Positions 54,076-64,000 of a DNA stretch of 64,000 bases are shown piece by piece. The position numbers and the translations under genes are program-made. Each line of letters opens with the position of its first letter. Within the stretch, counting starts at the first letter, position 1. The stretch lies in contig NZ_PDEQ01000003.1 of the NCBI RefSeq assembly GCF_002554795.1, positions 454,373 through 518,372 of the forward strand, in the 5' to 3' direction. Source of the stretch: Longibacter salinarum. GTDB taxonomy: Bacteria; Bacteroidota; Rhodothermia; Rhodothermales; Salinibacteraceae. The notes below the pieces were generated by a model. The model did not search any database and was not told the DNA's origin. It worked only from the letters and a program-made list of their open reading frames with translations.

Positions 54076-57000
54076 ATGCGCCGGCTGTTTGCTCTGATTT
54101 TTGCGCTGTCCTGCCTGTTCGTCATGGCCGGATGCAGCGACACGTCGTTCGTCGGTAAACGTGTTGACAACTTTACGGCATACTACAACACCTATTATAA
54201 TGCCGAGAAGTCGTTCGAGGAGGGCGTCGAAGCGGTCCAGGACCGCCGCAGGTCCGAGCCGGTCGATATAACCGTGTACCTGCCGCTTTTTCTCGAGGCG
54301 CAGAACGGGAACGCAGAGGCATTTGAGACGGCCATCGAGAAGAGTGCCGATGTTTTGCGCGAGCACCCGAATTCCAAGTGGGTGGATGAGTCGTTGATGC
54401 TGATTGGGAAGTCATATTATTTCCAGCAGAACTACGTCGGCGCAGAGCAGAAATTTCGAGAGGTTCAGGACCTGGGAGGAGAACTGGAAGAGCAGGCGCG
54501 TTTCTGGCTCGTGCGGACCCTGGTTGCCGCCGATCGCCCGGAGGAAGCGGAACGCGTATCGGCGTCGCTTCTGACGGAAGAGGGTCAGGCCCTGGGCACG
54601 TGGACCGCCCGTACGTGGCTGTCTCGTGGGGATGCCTTTGTCCGACAGGGGCGATGGAATGATGCTGCAGAGGCGCTGACGACGGGGTTGAGCGGTGATC
54701 TTCCTCGACGACTACGAGCACGCGGGGCGTTCCTGCTCGGACAGGTTCGGGAAACGCTCGGTGATCCGTCGGGTGCGCGGTCGGCTTACGATCGATCCGT
54801 CGATGCTGCGAATGCATATGAGCTCGTGTATGCCGCTCGCCTGAGCTCCATTCGTGTGCAGGGATTGAACGGAGAGCCGGCTCGCGCACTGGACCGCCTG
54901 GAGGAGATGGAGGAGGACGACAAGAACTTCGAGCGTCTCGCCGCACTTCGCGTCCTACGGGCCCGGTTGCTCGATGCGCAGGGGAAAGCAGCAGATGCGA
55001 AGTCCGTACTCCAGGACGTTCTATATGAACCGCCACCTGCGCAGGGTGTCACCCAGGGTCGTGCGCATTATGCACTCGGCTCGTTGTATCGAGATGCGTA
55101 CGACGACTTTTCGCGGGCAGCTGCTCACTTTGACACGGCTGCAACCTCTCTCCGTCAGCCAAGCAGCACATCCGAGTCGCTTCTGTTGACGCCGATGGCG
55201 ATTACGAACAGTGAGTCGTTGGGCCGCCGGTTTCGCACAATTGCCCAACGCGCCTCGGCAGTTGCGCGAATGGATTCGTTACTTAGGCTCGGAGATATGT
55301 CGCGGGAGGAGCTTCGCGCCGAGCTTGAGGAAATTCAGGCCCAGCAGGCTGAGCAACGTCGCGCGGAGCGTGAACGCGAAAATCAGCGTGCAGCGGCTCG
55401 CCAGTTTTCGAATCGAAACGTCGTAAACCAGCGGAGTCAGTCGTCCCAGCAGCTCGCCGCATCGACCGGTAGCACCTTTCTTTTCCACGAGAATCCGACG
55501 CGCGTTCAGGAGGGGAGGCGGATGTTCGAACGGCAGTGGGGCCCGAGGCCGCGCGTGGATAACTGGCGTCGGAGCGCTGCGATCGAGCAACGCCAGGATT
55601 CGCAGGCGCCCGACCCAGATGCGAGAAACGACGGGGAGGCGGAGGCGGAAGCGATCGCGGATTCACCGACCGATCCTCCAGCCGGTGCTACGCCGATGCT
55701 CGATGTCGGCGAGATCCCGCGTACGGAAGCCGACCGGAAAGCCATGCGGGCAGACCGCGCAGTGGCCCAGTATGAGCTTGCGACCGCCCTTTTCCTCAAT
55801 GCCGAGCGGCCCGATTCGGCTGCGACGTGGTATCGCCGGATCATCGAGGAGGATGCGCAATCATCGGTGGCGCAGCGGGCTCTATACGCGCTTGCAGAGG
55901 TGCGCACCGCAGAGGGTCGCCCCGAGGATGCACGGCGACTCTATCAGCAGGTGATCGAGGAATACCCGAACTCAGTCTTTGCCCAACGAGCGCGTCAGCG
56001 TCTCGGTCGCGCCGAGGTGGAAGTTGCCGACACAACCGCTGTTGCGGAAGCGGCGTACGCGAAGGCGTTCCGCGCGTGGCAGGACGGAGAGCGGGCGCGG
56101 GCGCAAGTCGAAATGGCACGTGTGGCACAAGATCACGACTCGTCAACGGTCGCTCCGCGCGCTATACTCGCGCTCGCGTCGATTGCGATCGACGACCTGC
56201 GCGGTCAGGAGTCGGTTGAGCCGGATTCCGTGGTGATGGCATTCCTGCGCAGTGACGTCGTGGATTCCAATATCGTAAAGAGCGGGCGGGATCGTCTGCG
56301 GGGCGCGATCGAGGAAAGCAAACCAGACACCGTGGCGTCCACACCGACAACCAGCTCGGGAGGGCCGACGCGTGGAGTGCCGTCCAGAGGGCGTGCACCC
56401 GGTCAGGCAGGGCCGCCGAGCGATTCGACCGTTCAGGGAGGTCGTCGTGTGCCGGATCCCGGTCGCACGTATCCACCCGCGGACTCTGTCGATACCGAAC
56501 GGAGCGATCGCTCCGTCCCACCGGACTCAATGGTGAATATCGATCTGCTGAGGGAGCAGATGAACGCAGACAGCGTGGAGGTCGACACATCCGAGTCCAC
56601 GGTACACGGAGGGGAGCGAGTTGAACTGGAACCGGACACGTCATCCATATCGCAACCAGATTCCGTGTCGGTGCGGGACACCATGGCCGTGCCCGATACG
56701 ACAACACGTTCGGTTGTTGACTCGACCGCACGGGCCTACCGACCGATTGTGGATGTGTTGGCCTACCTTATCGAACGCTACCCGAACTCCAAGGAAGCGT
56801 CCAGAGCGGAGAAGCTGGGTGTCGCGCTGGCGACGCGCTTTAACGTGTTGCCCGATGAGCCGTCCACGAGGGCGGAAGATGCTGAAGAAGACGCGCCCGA
56901 TGCCCCAAACGCCCGATCTCAGTCTCGCTCACAGCCAGCCAATCGCATGGAGCGATCGGTGCGACGCGACGTACGGCCTGACTCGTCACGCACGGATACG

Positions 57001-57174
57001 ACGGGTTCACGGCTTGAGCGACGACAAGTGCGGTCTTCACCGTACGATGATGAACCCGATCGTGCGGACGCCGAGATCTTTCGATACGATGCGCGGCGTG
57101 ATTCGAGTCGGGGCAGAGATACGACCGGGGCACCGTCTCCCGCACCGGTCGATTCGACGGACGCGTACGATTGA
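54076..57174 (+). CDS. PorW/SprE-like TPR lipoprotein (type IX secretion/gliding)
   Basis: A 1032-residue lipoprotein: LFALIFALSCLFVMAGCSD has the lipobox Cys near residue 18. Just after it, KRVDNFTAYYNTYYNAEKSFEEGVE matches the characteristic N-terminal stretch of SprE/PorW, which links the T9SS trans-envelope core to the outer-membrane ring. Tetratricopeptide-like helices run to about residue 450, a Gln/Arg-rich coiled stretch (LRAELEEIQAQQAEQRRAERERENQRAAAR) follows, and further TPR near 600-720 (ALFLNAERPDSAATWYRRII ... RPEDARRLYQQVIEEYPNSVFAQRARQRLG). The last 300 residues are low-complexity Ser/Asp/Arg. The start at 54076 is clear. With the PorV-like gene at 8591 it supports a T9SS in this genome. 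Confidence 0.86.
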   Translation: MRRLFALIFALSCLFVMAGCSDTSFVGKRVDNFTAYYNTYYNAEKSFEEGVEAVQDRRRSEPVDITVYLPLFLEAQNGNAEAFETAIEKSADVLREHPNSKWVDESLMLIGKSYYFQQNYVGAEQKFREVQDLGGELEEQARFWLVRTLVAADRPEEAERVSASLLTEEGQALGTWTARTWLSRGDAFVRQGRWNDAAEALTTGLSGDLPRRLRARGAFLLGQVRETLGDPSGARSAYDRSVDAANAYELVYAARLSSIRVQGLNGEPARALDRLEEMEEDDKNFERLAALRVLRARLLDAQGKAADAKSVLQDVLYEPPPAQGVTQGRAHYALGSLYRDAYDDFSRAAAHFDTAATSLRQPSSTSESLLLTPMAITNSESLGRRFRTIAQRASAVARMDSLLRLGDMSREELRAELEEIQAQQAEQRRAERERENQRAAARQFSNRNVVNQRSQSSQQLAASTGSTFLFHENPTRVQEGRRMFERQWGPRPRVDNWRRSAAIEQRQDSQAPDPDARNDGEAEAEAIADSPTDPPAGATPMLDVGEIPRTEADRKAMRADRAVAQYELATALFLNAERPDSAATWYRRIIEEDAQSSVAQRALYALAEVRTAEGRPEDARRLYQQVIEEYPNSVFAQRARQRLGRAEVEVADTTAVAEAAYAKAFRAWQDGERARAQVEMARVAQDHDSSTVAPRAILALASIAIDDLRGQESVEPDSVVMAFLRSDVVDSNIVKSGRDRLRGAIEESKPDTVASTPTTSSGGPTRGVPSRGRAPGQAGPPSDSTVQGGRRVPDPGRTYPPADSVDTERSDRSVPPDSMVNIDLLREQMNADSVEVDTSESTVHGGERVELEPDTSSISQPDSVSVRDTMAVPDTTTRSVVDSTARAYRPIVDVLAYLIERYPNSKEASRAEKLGVALATRFNVLPDEPSTRAEDAEEDAPDAPNARSQSRSQPANRMERSVRRDVRPDSSRTDTTGSRLERRQVRSSPYDDEPDRADAEIFRYDARRDSSRGRDTTGAPSPAPVDSTDAYD

Positions 57175-57454
57175 CAGCACGTACGATGTCCTCCTTGCGT
57201 CTTCGATCGTCAAGGCTAGAGTCGCGGCCGCGCAGGTTGAGCCCTGATGCGGCCTGTCGATACGAATCACGGGCATAGCTACGTTTTCCAGGAACGCCCG
57301 ATGTCTGCGAAACCCGTCAATTCCCTGCCTGCGTCCGTTGACAGCAGGAACTAAGGTGTGATAGACCTGGTTCGGTTCGGGCGCCGGGCGATACGTGCCG
57401 TTACGGACATGTCCCCGGTTTTTTACCGCATTTACCGATTGAAATCTTCTTTTT

Positions 57455-59635
57455 ATGGCGCAGCCCGAGCGGAATCGAAACACACCGCGCCCTTCATCTT
57501 CAGACGACGGCTCGTCCAAGAATTCTGATCGCGGGCCTCGCTTCGCGTTGTGGATATACCTCGCCATTTTTCTGGCGCTGGTCGTTCACCTTTTCATTTA
57601 CATGGGCGGCTCTGATGCCACGACGGTTGAGTATAGCCAGTTTCTCGATTACGTCGAACGTGGGTACGTTGAGCGCGTGGAGGTCGTCAATGATACGCGC
57701 ATTCGTGGCACCTACGCTGAATCTGCCGTAAAGGAAGGTAAGGTCGAGGTGCCGTCGGGCGACGAAGGTCTGGTGTTAACGGACGGTGCGAGCGGGGAGG
57801 AGAAGCGCCGGTTCACGACGACGAAGCCGGATGATCACGAACTTACGCAGTTTCTCCGAGACTACAACGCGTCTGCTCGCGAAGCCGGTACCGAACCGGT
57901 TGCCTTCACGGCTGCGCAGGAGGAGGACTGGCTCGGCGGCGTCCTGATGTGGTTGATTCCCATCGGTCTGTTCGTTGCAATTTGGATTCTGTTCATGCGG
58001 CGCATGGGCCCCGGGTCTCAGGTTCTCAATATCGGGAAAAACAAAGCAAAGCTGTTCGATGCGTCCGAGGATCACAACGTCACCTTCGACGATGTCGCTG
58101 GATTGCAGGAAGCGAAGGAAGAGGTAATGGAGGTGGTCGACTTCCTGAAGAACCCCGAGAAGTTTACTCGGCTCGGCGGAAAACTACCGAAGGGGGTTCT
58201 GCTCGTGGGGCCGCCGGGTACGGGGAAAACGTTGATGGCGAAAGCCGTGGCCGGCGAGGCTGGCGTCCCGTTCTTTAGTATCTCGGGTTCGGACTTCGTC
58301 GAGATGTTCGTCGGTGTGGGCGCCTCCCGCGTACGCGATCTGTTTAAGAATGCCAAAGAGAAGGCGCCCTGTATCATCTTCATTGATGAAATGGACGCCA
58401 TCGGTCGCTCGCGCGGCCGCAACTCCATGGTTGGCGGCAACGATGAGCGGGAGAATACGCTCAACCAGCTTCTCGTTGAGATGGATGGATTCGATTCCGA
58501 CGCCGGCGTGATTATCATGGCGGCGACGAACCGACCGGACGTACTCGACTCGGCCTTGCTCCGTCCGGGTCGATTTGATCGGCAGATCATGGTTGATAAA
58601 CCCGACCGGAACGCCCGGGAGCAGATCTTTGGGGTGCATGTCCGGAATCTCCTTCTTGGAGACGACGTGGACCTCGAAGTTCTCGCGGGACAGACGCCTG
58701 GATTTGCCGGCGCGGAGATAGCGAACGTCTGCAACGAGGCGGCCCTCCTCGCGGCCCGGAAGGACAAGGACGCGATTGAGATGAGTGACTTCGAGCAGGC
58801 GATTGATCGCGTCATTGCGGGTCTTGAGAAGAAGAACAAGATCATCTCGCCTGAAGAACGGGAGGTAATTGCGTTCCACGAGTCCGGGCACGCGATTGTC
58901 GGCTGGTTCCTCGAGAATACCGACCCCGTTGTCAAAGTCTCGATCGTACCGCGTGGTCTGTCTGCGCTCGGGTACGCCCAGTATCTCCCGGAAGAGCGGT
59001 ATCTCTATTCCCGGGAGGCCCTGATTGATCGAATGACGATGGCGATTGGGGGCCGCGTTGCGGAAGAGATCGTGTTCGGCCGGATTACGACGGGAGCGCA
59101 GAACGACCTCGAGCGAATTACAAAGATGGCCTATGCTATGGTCGTCGACTACGGCATGAGTGAGGCCGTGGGACAGGTGAGTTTCAACATGAGTCAGCGC
59201 GAAGACTCACCCATGTTCGACAAACCATATAGCGAGTCGACGGCGGAGAAGATCGACGAGGAAGTGCGATCGATTATCGAGGAAGTACGCGAGAATGCGC
59301 GCCGACTGCTGATGCGGAAGCGCAGCAAGCTCGACGAGATGGCGCAGGCGCTTCTAGATCGGGAGGTTCTCGGCCCCGCGGAGTTGGTGGAGATCCTCGG
59401 CGAGCGCCCGCACGGCGAGTACGTAACCGTAAAGGGCGGCATCTCAACGTCGGACGGGTCCAGCGATGGCGGCGTCCCCGAAGTTCAGGCTGGCGCATCC
59501 ATCCGCCAAAAGCAGGCGGATGATGCCGACCGCCCACGAGGCACGTCGGATGCCGACGGGGAAGCTGTGGGAGGTTCCAGTGAATCCAACTCCACTTCAC
59601 ATTCGGGCGAAACCAAGCGCAGCGAGGGGACGTAG
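57455..59635 (+). CDS. ftsH: ATP-dependent zinc metalloprotease FtsH
   Basis: A 726-residue inner-membrane protease. Two membrane helices flank a periplasmic domain ([22 protein letters not shown], and [18 protein letters not shown] near 155). The AAA+ part has Walker A GPPGTGKT, Walker [12 protein letters not shown], the pore [11 protein letters not shown] and the second-region [21 protein letters not shown]. The protease has HEXXH as HESGH near residue 475. It degrades membrane and regulatory proteins. The N-terminal 35 residues and C-terminal 90 residues are acidic, low-complexity tails. A long 5' gap without a Shine-Dalgarno sequence precedes it. Confidence 0.97.
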   Translation: MAQPERNRNTPRPSSSDDGSSKNSDRGPRFALWIYLAIFLALVVHLFIYMGGSDATTVEYSQFLDYVERGYVERVEVVNDTRIRGTYAESAVKEGKVEVPSGDEGLVLTDGASGEEKRRFTTTKPDDHELTQFLRDYNASAREAGTEPVAFTAAQEEDWLGGVLMWLIPIGLFVAIWILFMRRMGPGSQVLNIGKNKAKLFDASEDHNVTFDDVAGLQEAKEEVMEVVDFLKNPEKFTRLGGKLPKGVLLVGPPGTGKTLMAKAVAGEAGVPFFSISGSDFVEMFVGVGASRVRDLFKNAKEKAPCIIFIDEMDAIGRSRGRNSMVGGNDERENTLNQLLVEMDGFDSDAGVIIMAATNRPDVLDSALLRPGRFDRQIMVDKPDRNAREQIFGVHVRNLLLGDDVDLEVLAGQTPGFAGAEIANVCNEAALLAARKDKDAIEMSDFEQAIDRVIAGLEKKNKIISPEEREVIAFHESGHAIVGWFLENTDPVVKVSIVPRGLSALGYAQYLPEERYLYSREALIDRMTMAIGGRVAEEIVFGRITTGAQNDLERITKMAYAMVVDYGMSEAVGQVSFNMSQREDSPMFDKPYSESTAEKIDEEVRSIIEEVRENARRLLMRKRSKLDEMAQALLDREVLGPAELVEILGERPHGEYVTVKGGISTSDGSSDGGVPEVQAGASIRQKQADDADRPRGTSDADGEAVGGSSESNSTSHSGETKRSEGT

Positions 59636-60079
59636 ACCCCAACCTGCAAACGAAACGGAAGCCTGCGAGGCAGGAGGCGGCGCTCAAGCGACGCCAACCC
59701 ACCGACAAAAACTTCCGTCCTTTTGCAGTCCGGACGCCTGATGCTGGAGAGCATGTTGAGTGGTTCGCTTTTGCGACCGCGGCTCTCTTCGGCCCGGATC
59801 TGACGAAGAAGGCGAGTGATGCTCGCCTTTTTTTGTGCTTCAGCCTGAAAGGGCAATTGGTTTACCGGTATATATCGGTATAACGAATGGGCACCGGCTT
59901 CACGGCGTCTTCAGCCCCGAAATTATTGATTTGGTTGTCTCTTTACAGTCCGAGGCGAACCGATACGGGGGTGATCCTTTTATTCAAAAGCTGTACGGAG
60001 AGGTCAACGGCGCCTTCGCCACAAGCGGAGTCGTCAGTGGGCTATCCGCGAACTACGACACTCAAACGACGCGATCACC
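59636..60079. other. Intergenic region before rpsL
   Basis: Contains the ftsH-side terminator (59809-59835) and the promoter region of the str operon. A near-palindrome ACCGGTATATATCGGT lies at about 59863. No gene is supported. Confidence 0.5.
59809..59835 (+). terminator. Intrinsic terminator before rpsL
   Basis: AAGGCGAG/CTCGCCTT stem with a TGATG loop and a run of seven T. Confidence 0.9.
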
Positions 60080-60454
60080 GTGCCGACGATACAGCAGCTG
60101 ATCCGCAAAGGACGCAAGTCGAAGACCAAGAAAAGCACCTCGCCGGCGCTGGGTGATAGCCCGCAACGGCGCGGCGTATGTACCCGCGTGTACACCACGA
60201 CGCCGAAGAAGCCGAACTCCGCCCTCCGCAAGGTTGCGCGTGTCCGGCTGACGAACGGCAACGAGGTGACCGCCTATATCCCAGGAGAGGGCCACAACCT
60301 GCAGGAGCACTCCATTGTGCTCGTGCGTGGTGGTCGAGTAAAAGACCTTCCGGGTGTGAAATACCACATTGTTCGTGGCGCGCTCGACGCCGCTGGTGTG
60401 GAAGATCGCCGGCAGGGTCGTTCGAAGTACGGAACGAAGAAGCCGCGCAGCTAA
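60080..60454 (+). CDS. rpsL: Ribosomal protein S12
   Basis: A 124-residue protein beginning at GTG 60080. It forms part of the decoding centre. The family core [33 protein letters not shown] and [34 protein letters not shown] is intact. Lys43 and Lys44 (E. coli 42/43) and Lys88 (E. coli 87) are wild type, so no streptomycin-resistance substitution is present. Asp89 is the usual methylthiolated residue. No Shine-Dalgarno sequence is seen upstream of the GTG, an unusual start for an abundant ribosomal protein. First gene of the str operon. Confidence 0.97.
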   Translation: MPTIQQLIRKGRKSKTKKSTSPALGDSPQRRGVCTRVYTTTPKKPNSALRKVARVRLTNGNEVTAYIPGEGHNLQEHSIVLVRGGRVKDLPGVKYHIVRGALDAAGVEDRRQGRSKYGTKKPRS

Positions 60455-60606
60455 GCGCGCTGTATTCTCGCACTGTGCGGTGCGGGTGCAGGCCGTTCGG
60501 CGGAACCGTCCGTTGACCCTCGCGCCCGGCCCTTCTTCGGGGAGCCGCTCGTCTCGCACGCCCCTCGGGGTTTGGCGACCCACCGCGCAGCGCCCACATT
60601 ATCTGT

Positions 60607-60623
60607 ACCCCGCACGCTGGGGT
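60607..60623 (+). other. Hairpin in rpsL-rpsG spacer
   Basis: ACCCC/GGGGT with a 7-base loop in the 221-base gap. It could be an S7-binding leader, since in E. coli S7 binds the rpsL-rpsG gap, but that match was not traced. Confidence 0.35.
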
Positions 60624-60675
60624 GGGACACCTACTCCGGGCGTGCCTCACGATTGCCAACGACCACGTAGAACTT

Positions 60676-61146
60676 ATGGCTAGAGACAAGGCAGCCAAAA
60701 AGCGCACCACGACGCCGGACCCCGTGTACCGGGACGAACTCGTTTCCCGGTTTGTGAACTCGATCATGCGCGATGGAAAGAAGAGTACCGCGCAGCGCAT
60801 CATCTACGATGCGTTTGATGTGATAGAGGAGCGTACGGGTGAGCAGGGCATCGAGATCTTCAAGAAGGCCGTTAACAACGTTGCTCCCCTCGTGGAGGTG
60901 CGAAGCCGCCGCGTAGGTGGTGCGACGTATCAGGTGCCGATTGAAGTTCGCCCTGACCGTCGCGTGACCCTCGCGTTCCGTTGGATTATCCAGTATGCTC
61001 GGGCCCGCAAGGAGAAGAGCATGGTTAATCGTCTCGCAAGCGAGCTGCAGAGCGCAGCGAACGGCGAGGGCGGAGCGGTGAAGAAGAAGGATGACACGCA
61101 CCGCATGGCCGAGTCCAACAAAGCATTCGCGCACTTCCGGTTCTAG
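60676..61146 (+). CDS. rpsG: Ribosomal protein S7
   Basis: A 156-residue protein that nucleates the head of the 30S subunit by binding the 3' domain of 16S rRNA. MARDKAAKKRTTTPDPVYRDELVSRFVNSIMRDGKKSTAQRIIYDAFDVI, VRSRRVGGATYQVPIEVRPDRR and the C-terminal KKKDDTHRMAESNKAFAHFRF are as expected. Start at the ATG 60676; residues in frame upstream (from 60622) do not belong. Length is standard. Second gene of the str operon, with unusually long gaps on both sides. Confidence 0.97.
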   Translation: MARDKAAKKRTTTPDPVYRDELVSRFVNSIMRDGKKSTAQRIIYDAFDVIEERTGEQGIEIFKKAVNNVAPLVEVRSRRVGGATYQVPIEVRPDRRVTLAFRWIIQYARARKEKSMVNRLASELQSAANGEGGAVKKKDDTHRMAESNKAFAHFRF

Positions 61147-61293
61147 CCTGGACGGCGCCCACAACCCCTTCGCACGTCGCTGGTCTGGTGATGCGCAGAC
61201 GACCGGGTCTGCACATCCTGCTTCGCCTTCTCGAAGCGCCCCGATCGGTATAACCCACGGCATCCATCCCGGTGTGAGCGTGCCTGCGTTCGG

Positions 61294-61308
61294 TCCTCCC
61301 AAGGAGGA
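61294..61308 (+). other. Hairpin in rpsG-fusA spacer
   Basis: TCCTCC/GGAGGA with a CAA loop, 45 bases before the fusA start; it is a Shine-Dalgarno-like sequence sequestered in a stem and probably not the fusA ribosome site because of the distance. Confidence 0.35.
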
Positions 61309-61352
61309 GGCCGCGCCCGGCACCCCAGCACTCATTACACAGGCAGCATATT

Positions 61353-63455
<2,103 letters not shown>

Positions 63456-63466
63456 CCGACCCCGCG

Positions 63467-63508
63467 CCGGGGTGTCTCACTGAGCGCACAGCGCACGAGG
63501 CACCCCGG
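63467..63508 (+). other. Hairpin in fusA-tuf spacer
   Basis: CCGGGGTGTCTC pairs with GAGGCACCCCGG (one G-U), loop of 18; no T-run follows, so transcription probably reads on into tuf. Confidence 0.5.
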
Positions 63509-63621
63509 TCGGCTTTCGGCTGCTCGACGGGTGGCGCGTTACGACGCACACGCCCCGCAGCCAACCAAGATTTGTAGTATCACATTACACTCCGAGTTTT
63601 TCACGACACACGCTAGACGCT

Positions 63622-64000
63622 ATGGCGAAGCAGGCATTTGACCGAAGCAAGCCGCACGTCAACATTGGAACGATTGGGCACGTTGACCACGGGAAGACGA
63701 CGCTCACGGCGGCGATCACGATTACGCTAGCCCGACGCGGCTTCACCGAAAAGGAGACGGCCTTCGACCAGATTGACAAGGCCCCCGAGGAGAAGGAGCG
63801 CGGCATCACGATCGCGACCTCGCACGTCGAGTACGAGACGGCCAACCGGCACTACGCTCACGTGGACTGCCCGGGCCACGCCGACTACGTCAAGAACATG
63901 GTGACGGGCGCGGCGCAGATGGACGGCGCCATTCTCGTGGTCGCCTCCACCGACGGCCCGATGCCGCAGACGCGCGAGCACATCCTGCTTGCCCGTCAGG
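63622..64000 (+). CDS. tuf: Elongation factor Tu, N-terminal part (3' end outside window)
   Basis: The first 126 residues of EF-Tu. It delivers aminoacyl-tRNA to the ribosome. [40 protein letters not shown] has the P-loop GHVDHGKT, then [71 protein letters not shown] with DCPGH of switch 2. The frame is open to the last base. The gene closes the str operon after fusA and a 166-base spacer. Confidence 0.97.
   Translation, partial: MAKQAFDRSKPHVNIGTIGHVDHGKTTLTAAITITLARRGFTEKETAFDQIDKAPEEKERGITIATSHVEYETANRHYAHVDCPGHADYVKNMVTGAAQMDGAILVVASTDGPMPQTREHILLARQ

Noticed and set aside
60080..60454. Streptomycin-resistance mutation in rpsL
   Set aside because: Lys at positions equivalent to E. coli 42, 43 and 87 are all wild type.

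Overview
This is one contiguous chromosomal window (about 57 percent GC by eye) from a bacterium of the Bacteroidota/Rhodothermota line, most likely a halophilic or halotolerant Rhodothermota (Salinibacter/Longimonas/Longibacter type). The evidence is indirect: type IX secretion components (PorV-like and PorW/SprE-like), a PID-CTERM surface protein, acidic proteins rich in Asp and Glu, and start codons that almost never have a Shine-Dalgarno sequence, even for rpsG, fusA and tuf. No rRNA, tRNA, CRISPR array, insertion sequence, phage or plasmid gene was seen.

Layout. 1-8 kb: the end of a sigma-54 activator, a LolD-type ABC ATPase, nadA, a small unknown protein, a sodium:solute symporter, a LON-substrate-domain protein, a long palindromic element, a metallo-beta-lactamase-fold hydrolase and a lone histidine-kinase dimerisation domain. 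8.6-11 kb: PorV-like outer-membrane protein, a PID-CTERM protein and a small membrane protein. 11.5-22.2 kb: a fatty-acid degradation region with a TetR (FadR-like) regulator, acyl-CoA synthetase, FadN-FadA, FadE and a 2,4-dienoyl-CoA-reductase-like SDR. Three copies of a 15-bp palindrome, CTTAACRCYGTTAAC, lie in front of tetR, fadN and fadE and look like a local regulon.

22-31 kb: an unknown protein, protoporphyrinogen oxidase, a CsbD-like protein, an acyl-CoA carboxylase beta subunit, a YkvA-type membrane protein, a hemolysin-III-family protein, an RNase-Z-like hydrolase and a polyprenyl diphosphate synthase. 31-39 kb: a BtuF/BtuC-like uptake pair, an NtrC-type regulator, deoC, a SPOR lipoprotein, a group II PLP decarboxylase and a MarR regulator. 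39-54 kb: SnoaL-like, DoxX and DUF2231-like proteins, galT, dapD, a dolichol-kinase-like membrane protein, a dienelactone-hydrolase lipoprotein, hemE, a TerB-like/acyl-CoA-oxidase fusion, an M16-fold protein without its zinc motif, and several small envelope or unknown proteins. 54-64 kb: PorW/SprE-like TPR lipoprotein, ftsH, and the str operon rpsL-rpsG-fusA-tuf, with tuf cut by the window edge.

How it fits together. The strongest functional unit is the beta-oxidation block, completed in principle by the acyl-CoA oxidase near 48 kb and the carboxylase near 25 kb. PorV, PorW/SprE and the PID-CTERM protein belong to the cell-surface export theme. hemE and hemG are two unlinked steps of haem synthesis. 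The most interesting new observations are the shared TetR operator, the lone DHp domain, the palindromic element at 6.3-6.5 kb and the TerB-like/acyl-CoA-oxidase fusion.
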